In this document: one piece after another, positions 43,068 to 51,692 of the stretch | How positions within the stretch are numbered: position 1 is the first letter of the stretch | How the letters are laid out: each line of letters opens with the position of its first letter | Source: VXLM01 sp965242665 | Lineage (GTDB): Bacteria; Chloroflexota; Dehalococcoidia; Lucifugimonadales; VXLM01 | Direction: 5' to 3' | Assembly: GCA_965242665.1 (NCBI GenBank) | Contig: OZ251484.1 | Location: forward strand, 806,001 to 870,000 | DNA length: 64,000 bases | The notes under the pieces: generated by a model | What the model was told of the DNA's origin: nothing | Seen by the model: the letters and a program-made list of their open reading frames with translations, nothing else | Database searches by the model: none | Translations under genes and position numbers: made by a program

Positions 43068-43631
43068 TTAGGCCCGCCCGACGTACTCGCCCGTGCGGGT
43101 ATCGACCTTGACGGTCTCTCCGATGTCCACGAAGAGCGGCACTTGCACGACTAGTCCTGTTTCTACCGTGGCCGGCTTTGCGCCCCCAGTGGCGGTGTCG
43201 CCTTTGAAGCCTGGCTCCGTATCGACGACTTTCAGGTCGACGTTGAGGGGTATCTCTATGCTAATCGGCTCGTCTCGATAGAGGACGACTTCGACGGGAG
43301 TTTGCTCGATCAGATAAGGAAGGTTGTCTGTGATTTGGTCCTCGCTCAAGGGGAATTGGTCGAAGGTTTCGGTGTCCATGAAGTAGTAGAGCCCGCCGTC
43401 TTGGTAGATGTACTCTGCCTTGCGTCGTTCTACGTCTGCGGGGGTAAACTTCACATCGAAGCCGTTGAAGGTGCGGTCTACGATTCGTCCGGTGCGGAGG
43501 GATCGGAATCGGATGCGCATCACGGGGGCGCGCTGCTGCATTTTCGTTCGTTCGTACTCGACGACGGCGTATGGTTCGCCGTCCAGCGCGATCGGCATTC
43601 CCTTCTTCAACTCGCCATAGCTTAGCGTCAT
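43068..43631 (-). CDS. efp: Elongation factor P with glutamine at the modification tip
   Basis: A 187-residue EF-P with three beta domains and the C-terminal VPLFVDIGETVKVDTRTGEYVGRA signature. In the domain I loop that enters the peptidyl-transferase centre, E. coli has VKPGKGQ with modified Lys34; here the aligned stretch is TKMQQRA, putting Gln at the tip. No EpmA, EarP or YmfI gene is nearby. AGGAAG precedes the ATG. The stop lies 42 bp before xseA, so efp may head the efp-xseA-xseB run or be preceded by aroQ. Confidence 0.95.
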   Translation of the reverse strand: MTLSYGELKKGMPIALDGEPYAVVEYERTKMQQRAPVMRIRFRSLRTGRIVDRTFNGFDVKFTPADVERRKAEYIYQDGGLYYFMDTETFDQFPLSEDQITDNLPYLIEQTPVEVVLYRDEPISIEIPLNVDLKVVDTEPGFKGDTATGGAKPATVETGLVVQVPLFVDIGETVKVDTRTGEYVGRA

Positions 43632-43640
43632 ATCGTCTTC

Positions 43641-44078
43641 CTATTCCGAACCGAGAGTAGCGACTAGGTATTCCAAGGCGTACAGATAGCCGCGCCATCC
43701 GAGCCCTGTGATCTGGCCTCTTGCGATGTCCGCAAGGACGGAGCGGCGGCGAAACTCATCCCGCGCGTGGATGTTGGATAGATGCACCTCCACGAACGGG
43801 AGCCTCGTGTCCGTCAGCGCATCTCGCATCGAGATTCCATAGTGCGTCAGCGCTCCTGCGTTTACTACCGCGGCGGACGATCCCTCTGCCGCCTGCTGCA
43901 AGTAGTCCACAATGCCGCCTTCGTGGTTGGATTGGAAGAACTCCACGTCCACACCGAGCTCGTCCGCCCTCTGTCGAATGCGGGATTCGATAGCGGCCAT
44001 GGTCTCCGCCCCATACAGGGATCGGTCTCTCTTTCCGAGTTTGTTCAGATTGGGACCGTTTATTATGAGTATCTTCAT
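43641..44078 (-). CDS. aroQ: 3-dehydroquinate dehydratase, type II
   Basis: A 145-residue dodecameric-type dehydratase: ILIINGPNLNKLGKRD, the catalytic Tyr in SLYG, FFQSNHEGGIVD, VNAGALTHYGISMRDAL and FVEVHLSNIHARDEFR. It makes 3-dehydroshikimate and belongs to the pathway feeding tyrA/pheA. The start at 44078 matches the family; ten more codons to 44108 are open but, like the chosen start, lack a ribosome site. It is 9 bp upstream of efp. Confidence 0.93.
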   Translation of the reverse strand: MKILIINGPNLNKLGKRDRSLYGAETMAAIESRIRQRADELGVDVEFFQSNHEGGIVDYLQQAAEGSSAAVVNAGALTHYGISMRDALTDTRLPFVEVHLSNIHARDEFRRRSVLADIARGQITGLGWRGYLYALEYLVATLGSE

Positions 44079-44185
44079 GACGTTGGGGTTCGGCATTGCT
44101 CGAACCATTGTAAAGAGAAGCGCCTGCCTCGTTCAACAGATTCGCTGGGAGCCGCGGGGGAATTCCGGACGAATCCCGTTTCTCG

Positions 44186-44686
44186 TTACCGGTTCTCTTC
44201 CCCTTGCGGCGCCGGCCTGCCGTCTGCGTCGAAGAACTCGATGAACGGGTTGCCCTTCCTATCCACGCGGATTGAGGCGCGGTCGTTTCCGTTACCGTCC
44301 ATCAGGACGAAGCTTGGCAGGCCGTCCTCGTCTACCTCAAAGGACATTCGCGCCTCGCCGTACGGCCCGGTGAAATCGAACACTGGCGTGTTGCCCTCGG
44401 CGATTCCGAGTGAGACGCGGGATTCGCCCGCCAAGTCGTACAGGCCGAGGGTCGGCGAGCCTTCGTGATCCAGGTCGAGGGACACGCGCAGCGAACCACG
44501 CAGGTCGTACAGGGATAGCGTCGTCCCTCCGAACTCGTCGCTGACTGCCAGCTCCGCGACGTTCTGTCCGTTGCCGTCGAGGAGCATGAGCCCTGCAGTC
44601 TCGTTCTGCGCGCCGAGGATGGCGCGAACCTTCCCGCCGTCGTCCACGACCTCGAACCGCCCAGCGCGGATTACTTCTTCAACCAT
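44186..44686 (-). CDS. Beta-strand repeat protein, unknown function
   Basis: A 166-residue protein. After a short N-terminal domain (AGRFEVVDDGGKVRAILGAQ) it contains five tandem repeats of 22-24 residues with the pattern G-x-P/T-x-L-x-L-x-D-x-x-G-x-x-R-x-S-L-x-x-D (LSLYDLRGSLRVSLDLD, LGLYDLAGESRVSLGIA, FVLMDGNGNDRASIRVD). This predicts a small beta solenoid or stacked sheet. AGGGAGG lies upstream of the ATG at 44686; a longer frame to 44884 looks non-coding. I do not recognise the family. Confidence 0.72.
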   Translation of the reverse strand: MVEEVIRAGRFEVVDDGGKVRAILGAQNETAGLMLLDGNGQNVAELAVSDEFGGTTLSLYDLRGSLRVSLDLDHEGSPTLGLYDLAGESRVSLGIAEGNTPVFDFTGPYGEARMSFEVDEDGLPSFVLMDGNGNDRASIRVDRKGNPFIEFFDADGRPAPQGEENR

Positions 44687-44959
44687 GATGTGTGCCTCCC
44701 TGTGGTCGGGTTCGGGCCGCTCTTCCCCCGCCTTCACCATAGCATACCAAATCTTCCGCCGCGTCGACACATTGCGTCGATGGCCGGATGGTGCACGGGT
44801 GCTAGTCATGCACCACTCACACTGTAGTTTTTCATAGACCGAATCAAGTGAGAACGATCCATGAAACGTCAAATTGACCTCCATGAGTCGAACCTGCTAC
44901 GATGTAAGAACTCAGAGGGATGACGACTTCGAGGCCGCTGCCTCTGTCCGGAGGATACT

Positions 44960-45160
44960 ATGGACAATGATATGGCTGCCAAAGAAAATGACCGCATAGA
45001 GAAGGATATCCTGGATCCGGGTCGCAATGCAGGCGCTGATTGGTTTACCAAGCTCGCCACCGTAGAGAGAGCCAAGGCGTTGCGCCGGGAGGCCCAGAAG
45101 GCCAGGGAGGGCAAGCCGATTACGTTCTCCAAGCCTGGCGACTGGCCGCGAACGGGATAG
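44960..45160 (+). CDS. Small charged protein, partner of the SppA-like gene
   Basis: A 66-residue protein rich in Lys, Arg, Glu and Ala with a probable helix (LATVERAKALRREAQKAREG) and no Cys or membrane segment. CGGAGG is five bases before the ATG, and the stop lies 4 bp before the next start, so both genes are co-translated. There is no recognised family; it might be an adaptor or chaperone for the protease-like protein downstream. Confidence 0.62.
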   Translation: MDNDMAAKENDRIEKDILDPGRNAGADWFTKLATVERAKALRREAQKAREGKPITFSKPGDWPRTG

Positions 45161-45164
45161 CCTC

Positions 45165-46040
45165 ATGACGGAGGAGGATACTCTCAGACTGTCCGACATA
45201 CCGCCGCAGAGCCCCATCTATCACGCCCAGAGGGCGGACCAGTACGCGCGGCAAGAGTTGATTCGGCAGTATCAAGCCGAGCATTCGTGCCGTCTGATCG
45301 TCATGATCGACGCTATCATACCCCGGGGCGTTACGATGTTCGAGGAACTCCTCCACGACGCCGACCCGAGCGAGGATCTTCATCTCCTGCTCCACTCTCC
45401 TGGGGGCGATGGAGAGACTGCGATACGGATAGTGCGCGCCGCTCAGTCGCGGTGCAAGAAGTTGACGGTTATCGTTCCCGACCAAGCGAAGAGCGCGGCC
45501 ACCCTCTTGAGCCTCGGAGCGCACCACATCATGATGGGACCCGCAAGCGACCTCGGGCCGATCGACCCCCAGTTATACATGAATGAGCGACTGGTATCAG
45601 CAAAGGACATCATCGCCGCGGTCGACCATGCGGAGAAGAAGGTTAGCGCATTCCCCGATACATACCCTGTCTATGCTTCTCTCCTAAGCGACATCAATGC
45701 TCTCACATTGCAGGAAGCTCGCTCTGCCCTTGAGAGGACCTCCGACCAACTGGAGGAGGCTCTGAAGAGCAACCCAGACCGTAAATCTAAAGAAGTGGAG
45801 AAGCTCAAGGAGAACCTCCAAGAGCCCATGATCGAACGGCCCGCCACCCATGCGGCCTTGTTCAGCGCAGACGATGCCAGCGATGCGGGACTGCCTGTCA
45901 TCAAAGCCGATCCCTCCAAAAGGCAGTGGAAGCTCATATGGCGTCTGTGGGCCAAGTATTTCGCACTCGGCGATAGACGACTCTACGACGGCATCTACGA
46001 AGGCGCTCAAGTCTCACAGACTAACCGAGACAGCGATTGA
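45165..46040 (+). CDS. ClpP/SppA-fold serine protease-like protein (SDH family)
   Basis: A 291-residue soluble protein with a crotonase/ClpP-type core: LHLLLHSPGGDGETAIRIV, then VIVPDQAKSAATLLSLGAHHIMMG with a Ser in the SAATLLSLGA position of SppA and SDH nucleophiles, and MGPASDLGPIDPQL. This matches the serine-dehydrogenase-proteinase (SDH/SppA-related) family. A Lys/Glu-rich helical C-terminal half follows. There is no signal peptide. It is coupled to the 66-residue gene upstream. The proteolytic role is inferred from the fold. Confidence 0.8.
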   Translation: MTEEDTLRLSDIPPQSPIYHAQRADQYARQELIRQYQAEHSCRLIVMIDAIIPRGVTMFEELLHDADPSEDLHLLLHSPGGDGETAIRIVRAAQSRCKKLTVIVPDQAKSAATLLSLGAHHIMMGPASDLGPIDPQLYMNERLVSAKDIIAAVDHAEKKVSAFPDTYPVYASLLSDINALTLQEARSALERTSDQLEEALKSNPDRKSKEVEKLKENLQEPMIERPATHAALFSADDASDAGLPVIKADPSKRQWKLIWRLWAKYFALGDRRLYDGIYEGAQVSQTNRDSD

Positions 46041-46214
46041 AGGTCTGGCGCGGCATTTCGAGGCGCGGCCGAATCGCCTCCTCCCCCACCCACTGTTGAC
46101 ACAGCGCCGCATCGCTCTTACACTACTCCCGCGTACTGATCGCTTGCCGGCCGTGCGCTATGCGGCCAGGAAGCCGATGTCCGCTACACGTCAAAGGAGC
46201 CAAGCGAATAGACC

Positions 46215-47069
46215 ATGAAACTCACCAAGCATCAACTCGCATTCTTCGACACGTTTGGATACCTCGCCTTTCCCGGGCTGTTCGCGGACGACATCGAAAA
46301 GGTCACGGACGCGTTCGAGAGGGTGTGGGCCGACCACGGCGGCGGGCACTACGGCCGCGAGCACGATCGCAAGCGCCGCTCCGCCCTCATTCAGTTCATC
46401 GATCAGGACGAATACCTCAGCTCGCTGATCGACGACCCGCGCATCGACGACGTGTGCGCCGACATCTTGGGGGACGACTACAATTACTCCGGAAGCGACG
46501 GCAACTTCTACGTCGGGGATACCCTCTGGCACTCGGACCGCTACCAAGAAACGAAGCACCTATCCTTCAAGATGGCGTTCTACCTCGACCCGGTCACGGC
46601 AAGTACTGGATGCCTCCGCGTGATTCCCGGCAGCCACAGGTACGGGGATGCCTTCGCCAACAGCCTCCAATCTGTGCGGGAGAAGCGCGACGAGTTCGAA
46701 AATCCGAGCCGCGAACTGTGGGGCGTCGACGGGGATGAGGTGCCCGCCGTCCCATTGGAGGTTACGCCCGGAGACCTCATCATGTTCAACCACCAGATCA
46801 AGCACAGCTCCTGGGGCGGCGGTGACCGACGACGTATGTTCACCCTCAACTTCGAGGAGCGGTACGCGGACGAAGACCTGGACATCCTCAAAGAGCGCAT
46901 GGCCGGGGAAACGAGGTTCTGGATCGAGCGCAGCTACGGCGACGTCATGATGCGCACTGCCGGCCCGAGCCGAATGGTCCACCTCCAGCAGCGCATGTCG
47001 AACGACGGCCACATGGCCGACCTCGCCCGCAAGGCCCGCGCGGAAATGTCCGAGCCGAGTCGGGGGTAG
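46215..47069 (+). CDS. Phytanoyl-CoA dioxygenase (PhyH) family protein 1
   Basis: A 284-residue Fe(II)/2-oxoglutarate oxygenase. The metal site H106-x-D108 lies in LWHSDRY, the distal His in FNHQIKHSSWGGGDRR, and the 2-oxoglutarate-binding Arg is probably in the RRRMFTLNF segment. TGCLRVIPGSHR is the classic PhyH motif. The substrate is unknown. Copy 2 lies at 48955; methyltransferase copy B sits between them. AAGGAG is 15 bases upstream of the ATG, further than usual. Confidence 0.9.
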   Translation: MKLTKHQLAFFDTFGYLAFPGLFADDIEKVTDAFERVWADHGGGHYGREHDRKRRSALIQFIDQDEYLSSLIDDPRIDDVCADILGDDYNYSGSDGNFYVGDTLWHSDRYQETKHLSFKMAFYLDPVTASTGCLRVIPGSHRYGDAFANSLQSVREKRDEFENPSRELWGVDGDEVPAVPLEVTPGDLIMFNHQIKHSSWGGGDRRRMFTLNFEERYADEDLDILKERMAGETRFWIERSYGDVMMRTAGPSRMVHLQQRMSNDGHMADLARKARAEMSEPSRG

Positions 47070-47080
47070 ACATGACGATG

Positions 47081-47125
47081 TATAATGACCGTCGGCCCCT
47101 GAATTCGGGTCGATAGGAGTAGGCT
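47081..47125 (+). promoter_or_regulatory. Upstream region of methyltransferase copy B
   Basis: A consensus TATAAT (47081-47086) without a clear -35 box, then aggagtaggct at 47115-47125, which is identical to 20745-20755 before copy A and is where similarity between the two copies begins. Confidence 0.4.
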
Positions 47126-47128
47126 GCC

Positions 47129-48712
47129 TTGACCAAGAATACCGCCGCCCTCAACCGCACCCTCTTCATTGCGGACAACCTCAACCTACTCGATCAGCTC
47201 GACAACGAGAGTATCGATCTCATCTGCATCGATCCGCCGTTCGCAAAGAACCAGACATGGGTCGGCGCACTCCGGCCCCCGCTGTCCGATGAAGAGCGAG
47301 AGCTGGAACTGGCGACCCTGGCGGATTGGGATATCCGGAATCGCGCGGAAGCGGCGGACGCGGGCATCGAGTGGCCGGACGGCGAGAACGGAGCGGCGAA
47401 GTTTCAAGACATCTGGCGCTGGGAAGACGACGTCCACGAGGCTTGGCTCCAGAAGATCAAGAGAAAGTACAAACCACTAAACCGCGTGATCAAGGCAACC
47501 CGTCATACACACGGGGAAGATACCGCAGCCTATCTGACGTACATGGCCATTCGCTTGATCGAGATGCACCGCGTGTTGAAGCCGACCGGTAGCATCTTCC
47601 TCCACTGCGACTACTCCGCCAACTCCTACCTCCGTCTGGTGATGGACGCCCTGTTCGGACGGGAAAATCTCAGGAACGAGATCGTGTGGGGATACAAGGG
47701 TCCAAGCAACACTCAGCGGTGGTTCCCCAGGAAGCACGATACTATCTTGTTCTACGCTAAGAATGATCAAGAGAACTGTTTCTATCCTGATGCAGCTAGG
47801 GTGCCCTATAGGCGCATCACTGGCACGGGACACTCATCCTTAGCGGCAGGGAATAGAAGCCGTGAGGAAATGCGTAGTATAGAAGCAGAGTATGAGAAAC
47901 GCGGAAAGGTAATTGAAGACTACTGGACAGATATACCGGCGGCCGGGCATATGCCAAGAGAGGAGCGCACTGGCTATCCGACGCAAAAGCCGGTTGCGCT
48001 TGCGGAGCGCATCATCAAGGCAAGCACCAACCCCGGGGACATCGTGCTCGACTGCTTTGCGGGATGCGCGTATGTACCGGTCGCAGCGGAGCGCAACGGG
48101 CGACAGTGGATAGCTTGCGACATGTCTCCGCGCGCCCTTACCGTGCTCCGCCGCCAGTTCGCAAAGTTCCGATACGCGATCAACGGGGAGCAGCAGGGAG
48201 ACGAACCCCCGCTCATTGCAGATGCCGATGTCACCGTTCGCTCACCCAAGGACTTGCCAGTGCGGACGGACGAGAGCCCAGAACCGATACGCACCGCGAC
48301 TCTACAGCCGCCTAAGTTCAAGAAACCTGCCAGTATCATTCCAGAGAAGGAGATGTTGGAGTTCTTACTCGAGTTGTCTGGATACATGGCCTGGTGCTGC
48401 GGGTTCGCCAATCGGATGCCGGACGGAAGCATCGTCCGGACGACGAACAACTTTCATCTAGACCATACAGACCCGGGGTCAAAGGGTGGATCGAATCAGA
48501 TACCGAACCGTGCGCCGATGTGTCCTAAGCACAATATACAAAAGAGCAACCGTGGTATTTACCTCCGAGAGTATCGGGAGGAGATAGCCGACGCCGGGGA
48601 GATGTTAGTGAACACGACGGACGAGTTGATCGACTTGTCGATGGCATACGAGGCCGCTCTGGAGAAACACTCCGCGGAACGGGCAAAGCGCCGGGTGCAG
48701 GGCAAACTCTGA
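47129..48712 (+). CDS. Beta-class DNA methyltransferase fused to HNH nuclease, copy B
   Basis: A 527-residue protein starting with TTG and sharing with copy A (20759) nearly every base outside 47585-47977. DPPF is at residues 35-38, the SAM motif LDCFAG at about 307-312, and the HNH-like C-terminus is unchanged. The middle block differs completely after the first ~25 residues (NEIVWGYKGPSNTQRWFPRK in place of NEIVWAYNNRLQRSS) and is 14 residues shorter. This block is where beta-class enzymes carry the target-recognition domain, so I expect a different methylated site. Intact, no frameshift. Confidence 0.88.
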   Translation: MTKNTAALNRTLFIADNLNLLDQLDNESIDLICIDPPFAKNQTWVGALRPPLSDEERELELATLADWDIRNRAEAADAGIEWPDGENGAAKFQDIWRWEDDVHEAWLQKIKRKYKPLNRVIKATRHTHGEDTAAYLTYMAIRLIEMHRVLKPTGSIFLHCDYSANSYLRLVMDALFGRENLRNEIVWGYKGPSNTQRWFPRKHDTILFYAKNDQENCFYPDAARVPYRRITGTGHSSLAAGNRSREEMRSIEAEYEKRGKVIEDYWTDIPAAGHMPREERTGYPTQKPVALAERIIKASTNPGDIVLDCFAGCAYVPVAAERNGRQWIACDMSPRALTVLRRQFAKFRYAINGEQQGDEPPLIADADVTVRSPKDLPVRTDESPEPIRTATLQPPKFKKPASIIPEKEMLEFLLELSGYMAWCCGFANRMPDGSIVRTTNNFHLDHTDPGSKGGSNQIPNRAPMCPKHNIQKSNRGIYLREYREEIADAGEMLVNTTDELIDLSMAYEAALEKHSAERAKRRVQGKL

Positions 48713-48720
48713 AGGAGGAG

Positions 48721-48755
48721 ATTCCCGCCTTCGCGGGAATGACGTAGACGGGGGA
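48721..48755. repeat. Dispersed palindromic repeat after methyltransferase copy B
   Basis: The palindrome at 48721-48740 begins 8 bp after the stop, as after copy A, and similarity between the two loci ends just beyond it. Confidence 0.85.
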
Positions 48756-48768
48756 ACTCTAGCGGTGA

Positions 48769-48909
48769 AATGCCGAACAACCCAAATGCAACACTACCGG
48801 TTTTGGGGTAGGCGAGAAAGTTTTGGAACGGATGTGGGGCGACTTCAGCGATACGATGGACTACGATACGCTGATGGCGGAGGAGTGCGAGGGGCTTTGC
48901 GGTATCTGA
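48769..48909 (+). pseudogene. Possible 3' remnant of a coding sequence
   Basis: A short frame with protein-like composition (EKVLERMWGDFSDTMDYDTL, then MAEECEGLCGI and a stop) lies between the repeat and the second PhyH gene. It is closed by a stop at 48766 and has no good start or ribosome site. It could be the tail of a gene cut when methyltransferase copy B or the repeat arrived. I cannot name a family. Confidence 0.3.
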
Positions 48910-48954
48910 TTGCGGGACGCGGGTAGCGCGAACTGCACGCGAGGGGGTGCATCG

Positions 48955-49803
48955 TTGGAACTGACGACGGCGCAGATTCGGTTCTTCAAGACGTTCGGGT
49001 TCTTGCAGTTTCGAGGGCTGTTCGCGGACGATATTGGGGAGATAACGGATACGTTCGAGGCAGTGTTCGCGGGACGAGGCGGCGGGCATCACGGGCATCC
49101 GCACGACCACAAGCAGCGTTCGTCCATCGTTCCGTTCATCGACCAGCATCAGTACCTGTGCGCTCTGCTCGACGACGAGCGCATCGAAGGACTGGCCTCC
49201 TCTATTCTCGGTCCGGATTTCAACTACTCCAACAGCGACGGCAACTTCTACGTGGGCGACACCGCGTGGCACTCGGACATTGGACGCGCGTCGAAGTACG
49301 GGACGATGAAGGTTGCCTTCTACCTCGACGAGGTGACTCGAGAGACGGGATGTCTGCGCGTCATCCCCGGCAGCCATGTGCCTGGGGACGCCTTCGCGCA
49401 GACTCTGGATGAGACGATGCGGGACATGAAGGCGTTTCAGACGGAGGACGCGTTCGGAGTGCATGGAAGGGATGTTCCGTCGGTTGCGCTCGAGTCGACT
49501 CCTGGCGACCTTGTGGTGTTCGACCGTCGAATCAAGCACGCGTCGTTTGGGGGCGGTTCGCGCAGGCGGATGTTCACGATGGTATTGGAGCAGCGCTACG
49601 CGGATGAGGACTTGCCGGAGCTGCGGCGGAAGATAGGAACGTTGTCGAGGTGGTGGATGGATCGGGCGTACGGCGGTACGATGATCGAGACCGCTGGTCC
49701 TGGGCGGATGGTACACCTCGAACAGCGCCTGGCGAACGATGGACACTTGGCGGAGCTGTCCGGCAAAGCCCGTCAGGAGATGTCCGAACCTGCTCGCGGC
49801 TAG
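48955..49803 (+). CDS. Phytanoyl-CoA dioxygenase (PhyH) family protein 2
   Basis: A 282-residue paralogue of the gene at 46215 with the same landmarks: WHSD metal site, DRRIKHASFGGGSRRRMFTM with the distal His, and TGCLRVIPGSHV. The best start is the TTG at 48955 preceded by GAGGGGG; an earlier TTG at 48910 has no site. Both PhyH proteins end in a similar ARxEMSEPxRG motif. They were probably adjacent before the methyltransferase gene came between them. Confidence 0.88.
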   Translation: MELTTAQIRFFKTFGFLQFRGLFADDIGEITDTFEAVFAGRGGGHHGHPHDHKQRSSIVPFIDQHQYLCALLDDERIEGLASSILGPDFNYSNSDGNFYVGDTAWHSDIGRASKYGTMKVAFYLDEVTRETGCLRVIPGSHVPGDAFAQTLDETMRDMKAFQTEDAFGVHGRDVPSVALESTPGDLVVFDRRIKHASFGGGSRRRMFTMVLEQRYADEDLPELRRKIGTLSRWWMDRAYGGTMIETAGPGRMVHLEQRLANDGHLAELSGKARQEMSEPARG

Positions 49804-50042
49804 CTTGCGGGTCGGCTAGCTGGACTTGTGGTTCCTGTACTCGGAGAGGTTGGGCTCTTGCTCGCGTTCTTCCTGGCTTTCGAGCCTGACCGCTCCCATC
49901 CGGTGATTGGTATGGAGTTCTTGAACTCCCCTTTCGCGCCGCAGACCATGCATTTGCCCATGCTCGTGGGTCCGTTTGGGCTTTCTATCATCCACCGATG
50001 CGAGCAGGCTTGCGCCGGTTCGGTGTGTTCTGGCTCTGGCAC
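49800..50042 (-). CDS. Small zinc-ribbon protein, probably frameshifted near its C-terminus
   Basis: An 80-residue protein with the zinc-binding pattern CSHRWMIESPNGPTSMGKC followed by MVCGAKGEFKNS. After about residue 50 (ITGWERSG) the frame becomes Ser/Pro/Thr-rich and ends on the PhyH stop. The -1 frame instead gives RLESQEEREQEPNLSEYR and a short tail, stopping at 49816-49818, which looks more natural and clears the neighbour. A one-base indel near 49890-49905 is therefore likely. The function is unknown. Confidence 0.65.
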   Translation of the reverse strand: MPEPEHTEPAQACSHRWMIESPNGPTSMGKCMVCGAKGEFKNSIPITGWERSGSKARKNASKSPTSPSTGTTSPASRPAS

Positions 50043-50079
50043 GGTATATGCCTCCTTGAGATATGGGGTTGCGGAGCGC

Positions 50080-51228
50080 TCATGCGCGTTCTTCGATGGG
50101 AATGTATTCCACGTCGGTCGGCCCGCTGTATAGGAGCCTCGGTCGGAGAATGTCCCGGACCTCGAGCTGTTCTGCGATGTGGGCGGTCCATCCCGGCATT
50201 CGCCCCATGGCGAATAGGGGGACGAACAGGTCTTCGGGAATTCCCAGGAGGGAATAGATCGCGCCTGCCCAGAGGTCGACGTTTGGATTTACGCCGACAC
50301 GCTTCCTGCGCTGCATTGCTTTGGTTTGGGTTACCGCTTCGATGATGCGGTACCACTTGGTTTGTCCCATCTTCTTGCCCAGCGCTTCCGCGCCTGCTCG
50401 TAGGTGCTTGGCGCGCGGGTCGAGGTCTCGGTATACGGCGTGTCCGAAACCCATGATGCGTTCGCGGGCATTCAGTTTGTCGGTGACGTACTTTTCCGCG
50501 TTGTCTACGCTGCCGACTTCCGCGGCCATCTTCATGGCGCGTTCGGCTGCGCCGCCGTGGAGGGGGCCTTTCAGCGCGGCGATGGCTGCCGACGCGGCGG
50601 CGTAGAAGTCAGCCTGCGTAGACGCTACTACGCGCCCGGCGAAGGTCGATGCGTTGGCCCCGTGCTCCGCGTGGAGGATGAGGTCCTTGTCGATCAACCG
50701 CGCGTCATCAGGGTCGGGTATCTCGCCGGTGATCATATAGAGGAAGTTGGCGGCATGATCGAGGTCGTCGTTCGGAGCGATTGGCTGGCCGCCGCGCCGC
50801 AAGTGGTGATGGGCGGTGATGATGGCGGGGAGAGCGCCAGTCAGTCGCAAGCCCTTGCTCAGGGCTGCGGCAGGAGTAGTGTCCATCTCATCGTCGTCGG
50901 ACAGGCCCATGACGGATACGGCGGTGCGGAGGACGTCCATTGGGTGGGCGTTCTTCATCAAGTCGATGACTTGCAGCGCCTCGTTGGGCAGCGTTCGATG
51001 GGCTTTGAGTTCGCGGGTGAGGCGATCGAGCTGGGAGGATGTGGGCAACGCGCCGTACAGCAGCAGGTGGGTCGTTTCTTCGAACGTCGACTGCTCCGCG
51101 AGGTCGTCGATGTTGTATCCCCGATAGAACAGATTGCCGGGCTTCGGAACGATGAGGCTTATCGTCGTGCGGTCGAAGTATACGTCCTTGAAACCCTTCT
51201 TCAATTCCACCTGGGTGTTATCTGCCAT
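50080..51228 (-). CDS. gltA: Citrate synthase
   Basis: A 382-residue enzyme with the catalytic His in LHGGAAERAM and in FGHAVYRDLDPRA, and the Asp in GVNPNVDLWAG. It condenses acetyl-CoA and oxaloacetate. The length fits the short, Gram-positive/archaeal-type (CitZ-like) citrate synthases. Start at the ATG at 51228 (MADNTQVELKKGFKDVY); the frame is open further up to 51297. It is divergent from the Act operon across about 460 bp. Confidence 0.94.
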   Translation of the reverse strand: MADNTQVELKKGFKDVYFDRTTISLIVPKPGNLFYRGYNIDDLAEQSTFEETTHLLLYGALPTSSQLDRLTRELKAHRTLPNEALQVIDLMKNAHPMDVLRTAVSVMGLSDDDEMDTTPAAALSKGLRLTGALPAIITAHHHLRRGGQPIAPNDDLDHAANFLYMITGEIPDPDDARLIDKDLILHAEHGANASTFAGRVVASTQADFYAAASAAIAALKGPLHGGAAERAMKMAAEVGSVDNAEKYVTDKLNARERIMGFGHAVYRDLDPRAKHLRAGAEALGKKMGQTKWYRIIEAVTQTKAMQRRKRVGVNPNVDLWAGAIYSLLGIPEDLFVPLFAMGRMPGWTAHIAEQLEVRDILRPRLLYSGPTDVEYIPIEERA

Positions 51229-51600
51229 AGATTCGGAGACCTCTACCATATGGGAAGCGTTGGGGATGGGATCCGCCGCCGGTTGTCGGCAGTCCACATG
51301 CGCTCAAGTCGAGCGCGCAGCCAACGCCTCATGAACTCTATATCAATGATAGCATCAAAAAGGCGGGAAGTCAACGAAAGGCGTTCCATCGCACCGGGGT
51401 GCGTATCGCAAGGCGCGTTTGCGCCTCGGCGGCATGGACTGCATCGGCGCGGCTGCGTTCCGTCCGAGGTATATCTTCCCCGGGTCTCGTCCACGCATCC
51501 CTTGCGCGGCAGATCCGCTCGGAAGCGTCTCGCGTGCTGCGCTGCCGGTCTACTGACTCATCCAATGTCATCCGCGACAACTCTGGCAAGAAATTTTGCC

Positions 51601-51630
51601 TTGACACTCATAATATGGATGTGATAGTTT
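51601..51630 (+). promoter_or_regulatory. Predicted promoter of the Act operon
   Basis: TTGACA (51601-51606), 18 bp, TAGTTT (51625-51630) with an upstream TG giving an extended -10. It lies 62 bp before the first gene of the operon. The rest of 51229-51692 shows no gene. Confidence 0.5.
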
Positions 51631-51692
51631 TCATTTGCCAGATTTTAGGCCCGACCGCGGCTTCTCGTTCGGTGGGGTTGTGAGAAAGGTGG

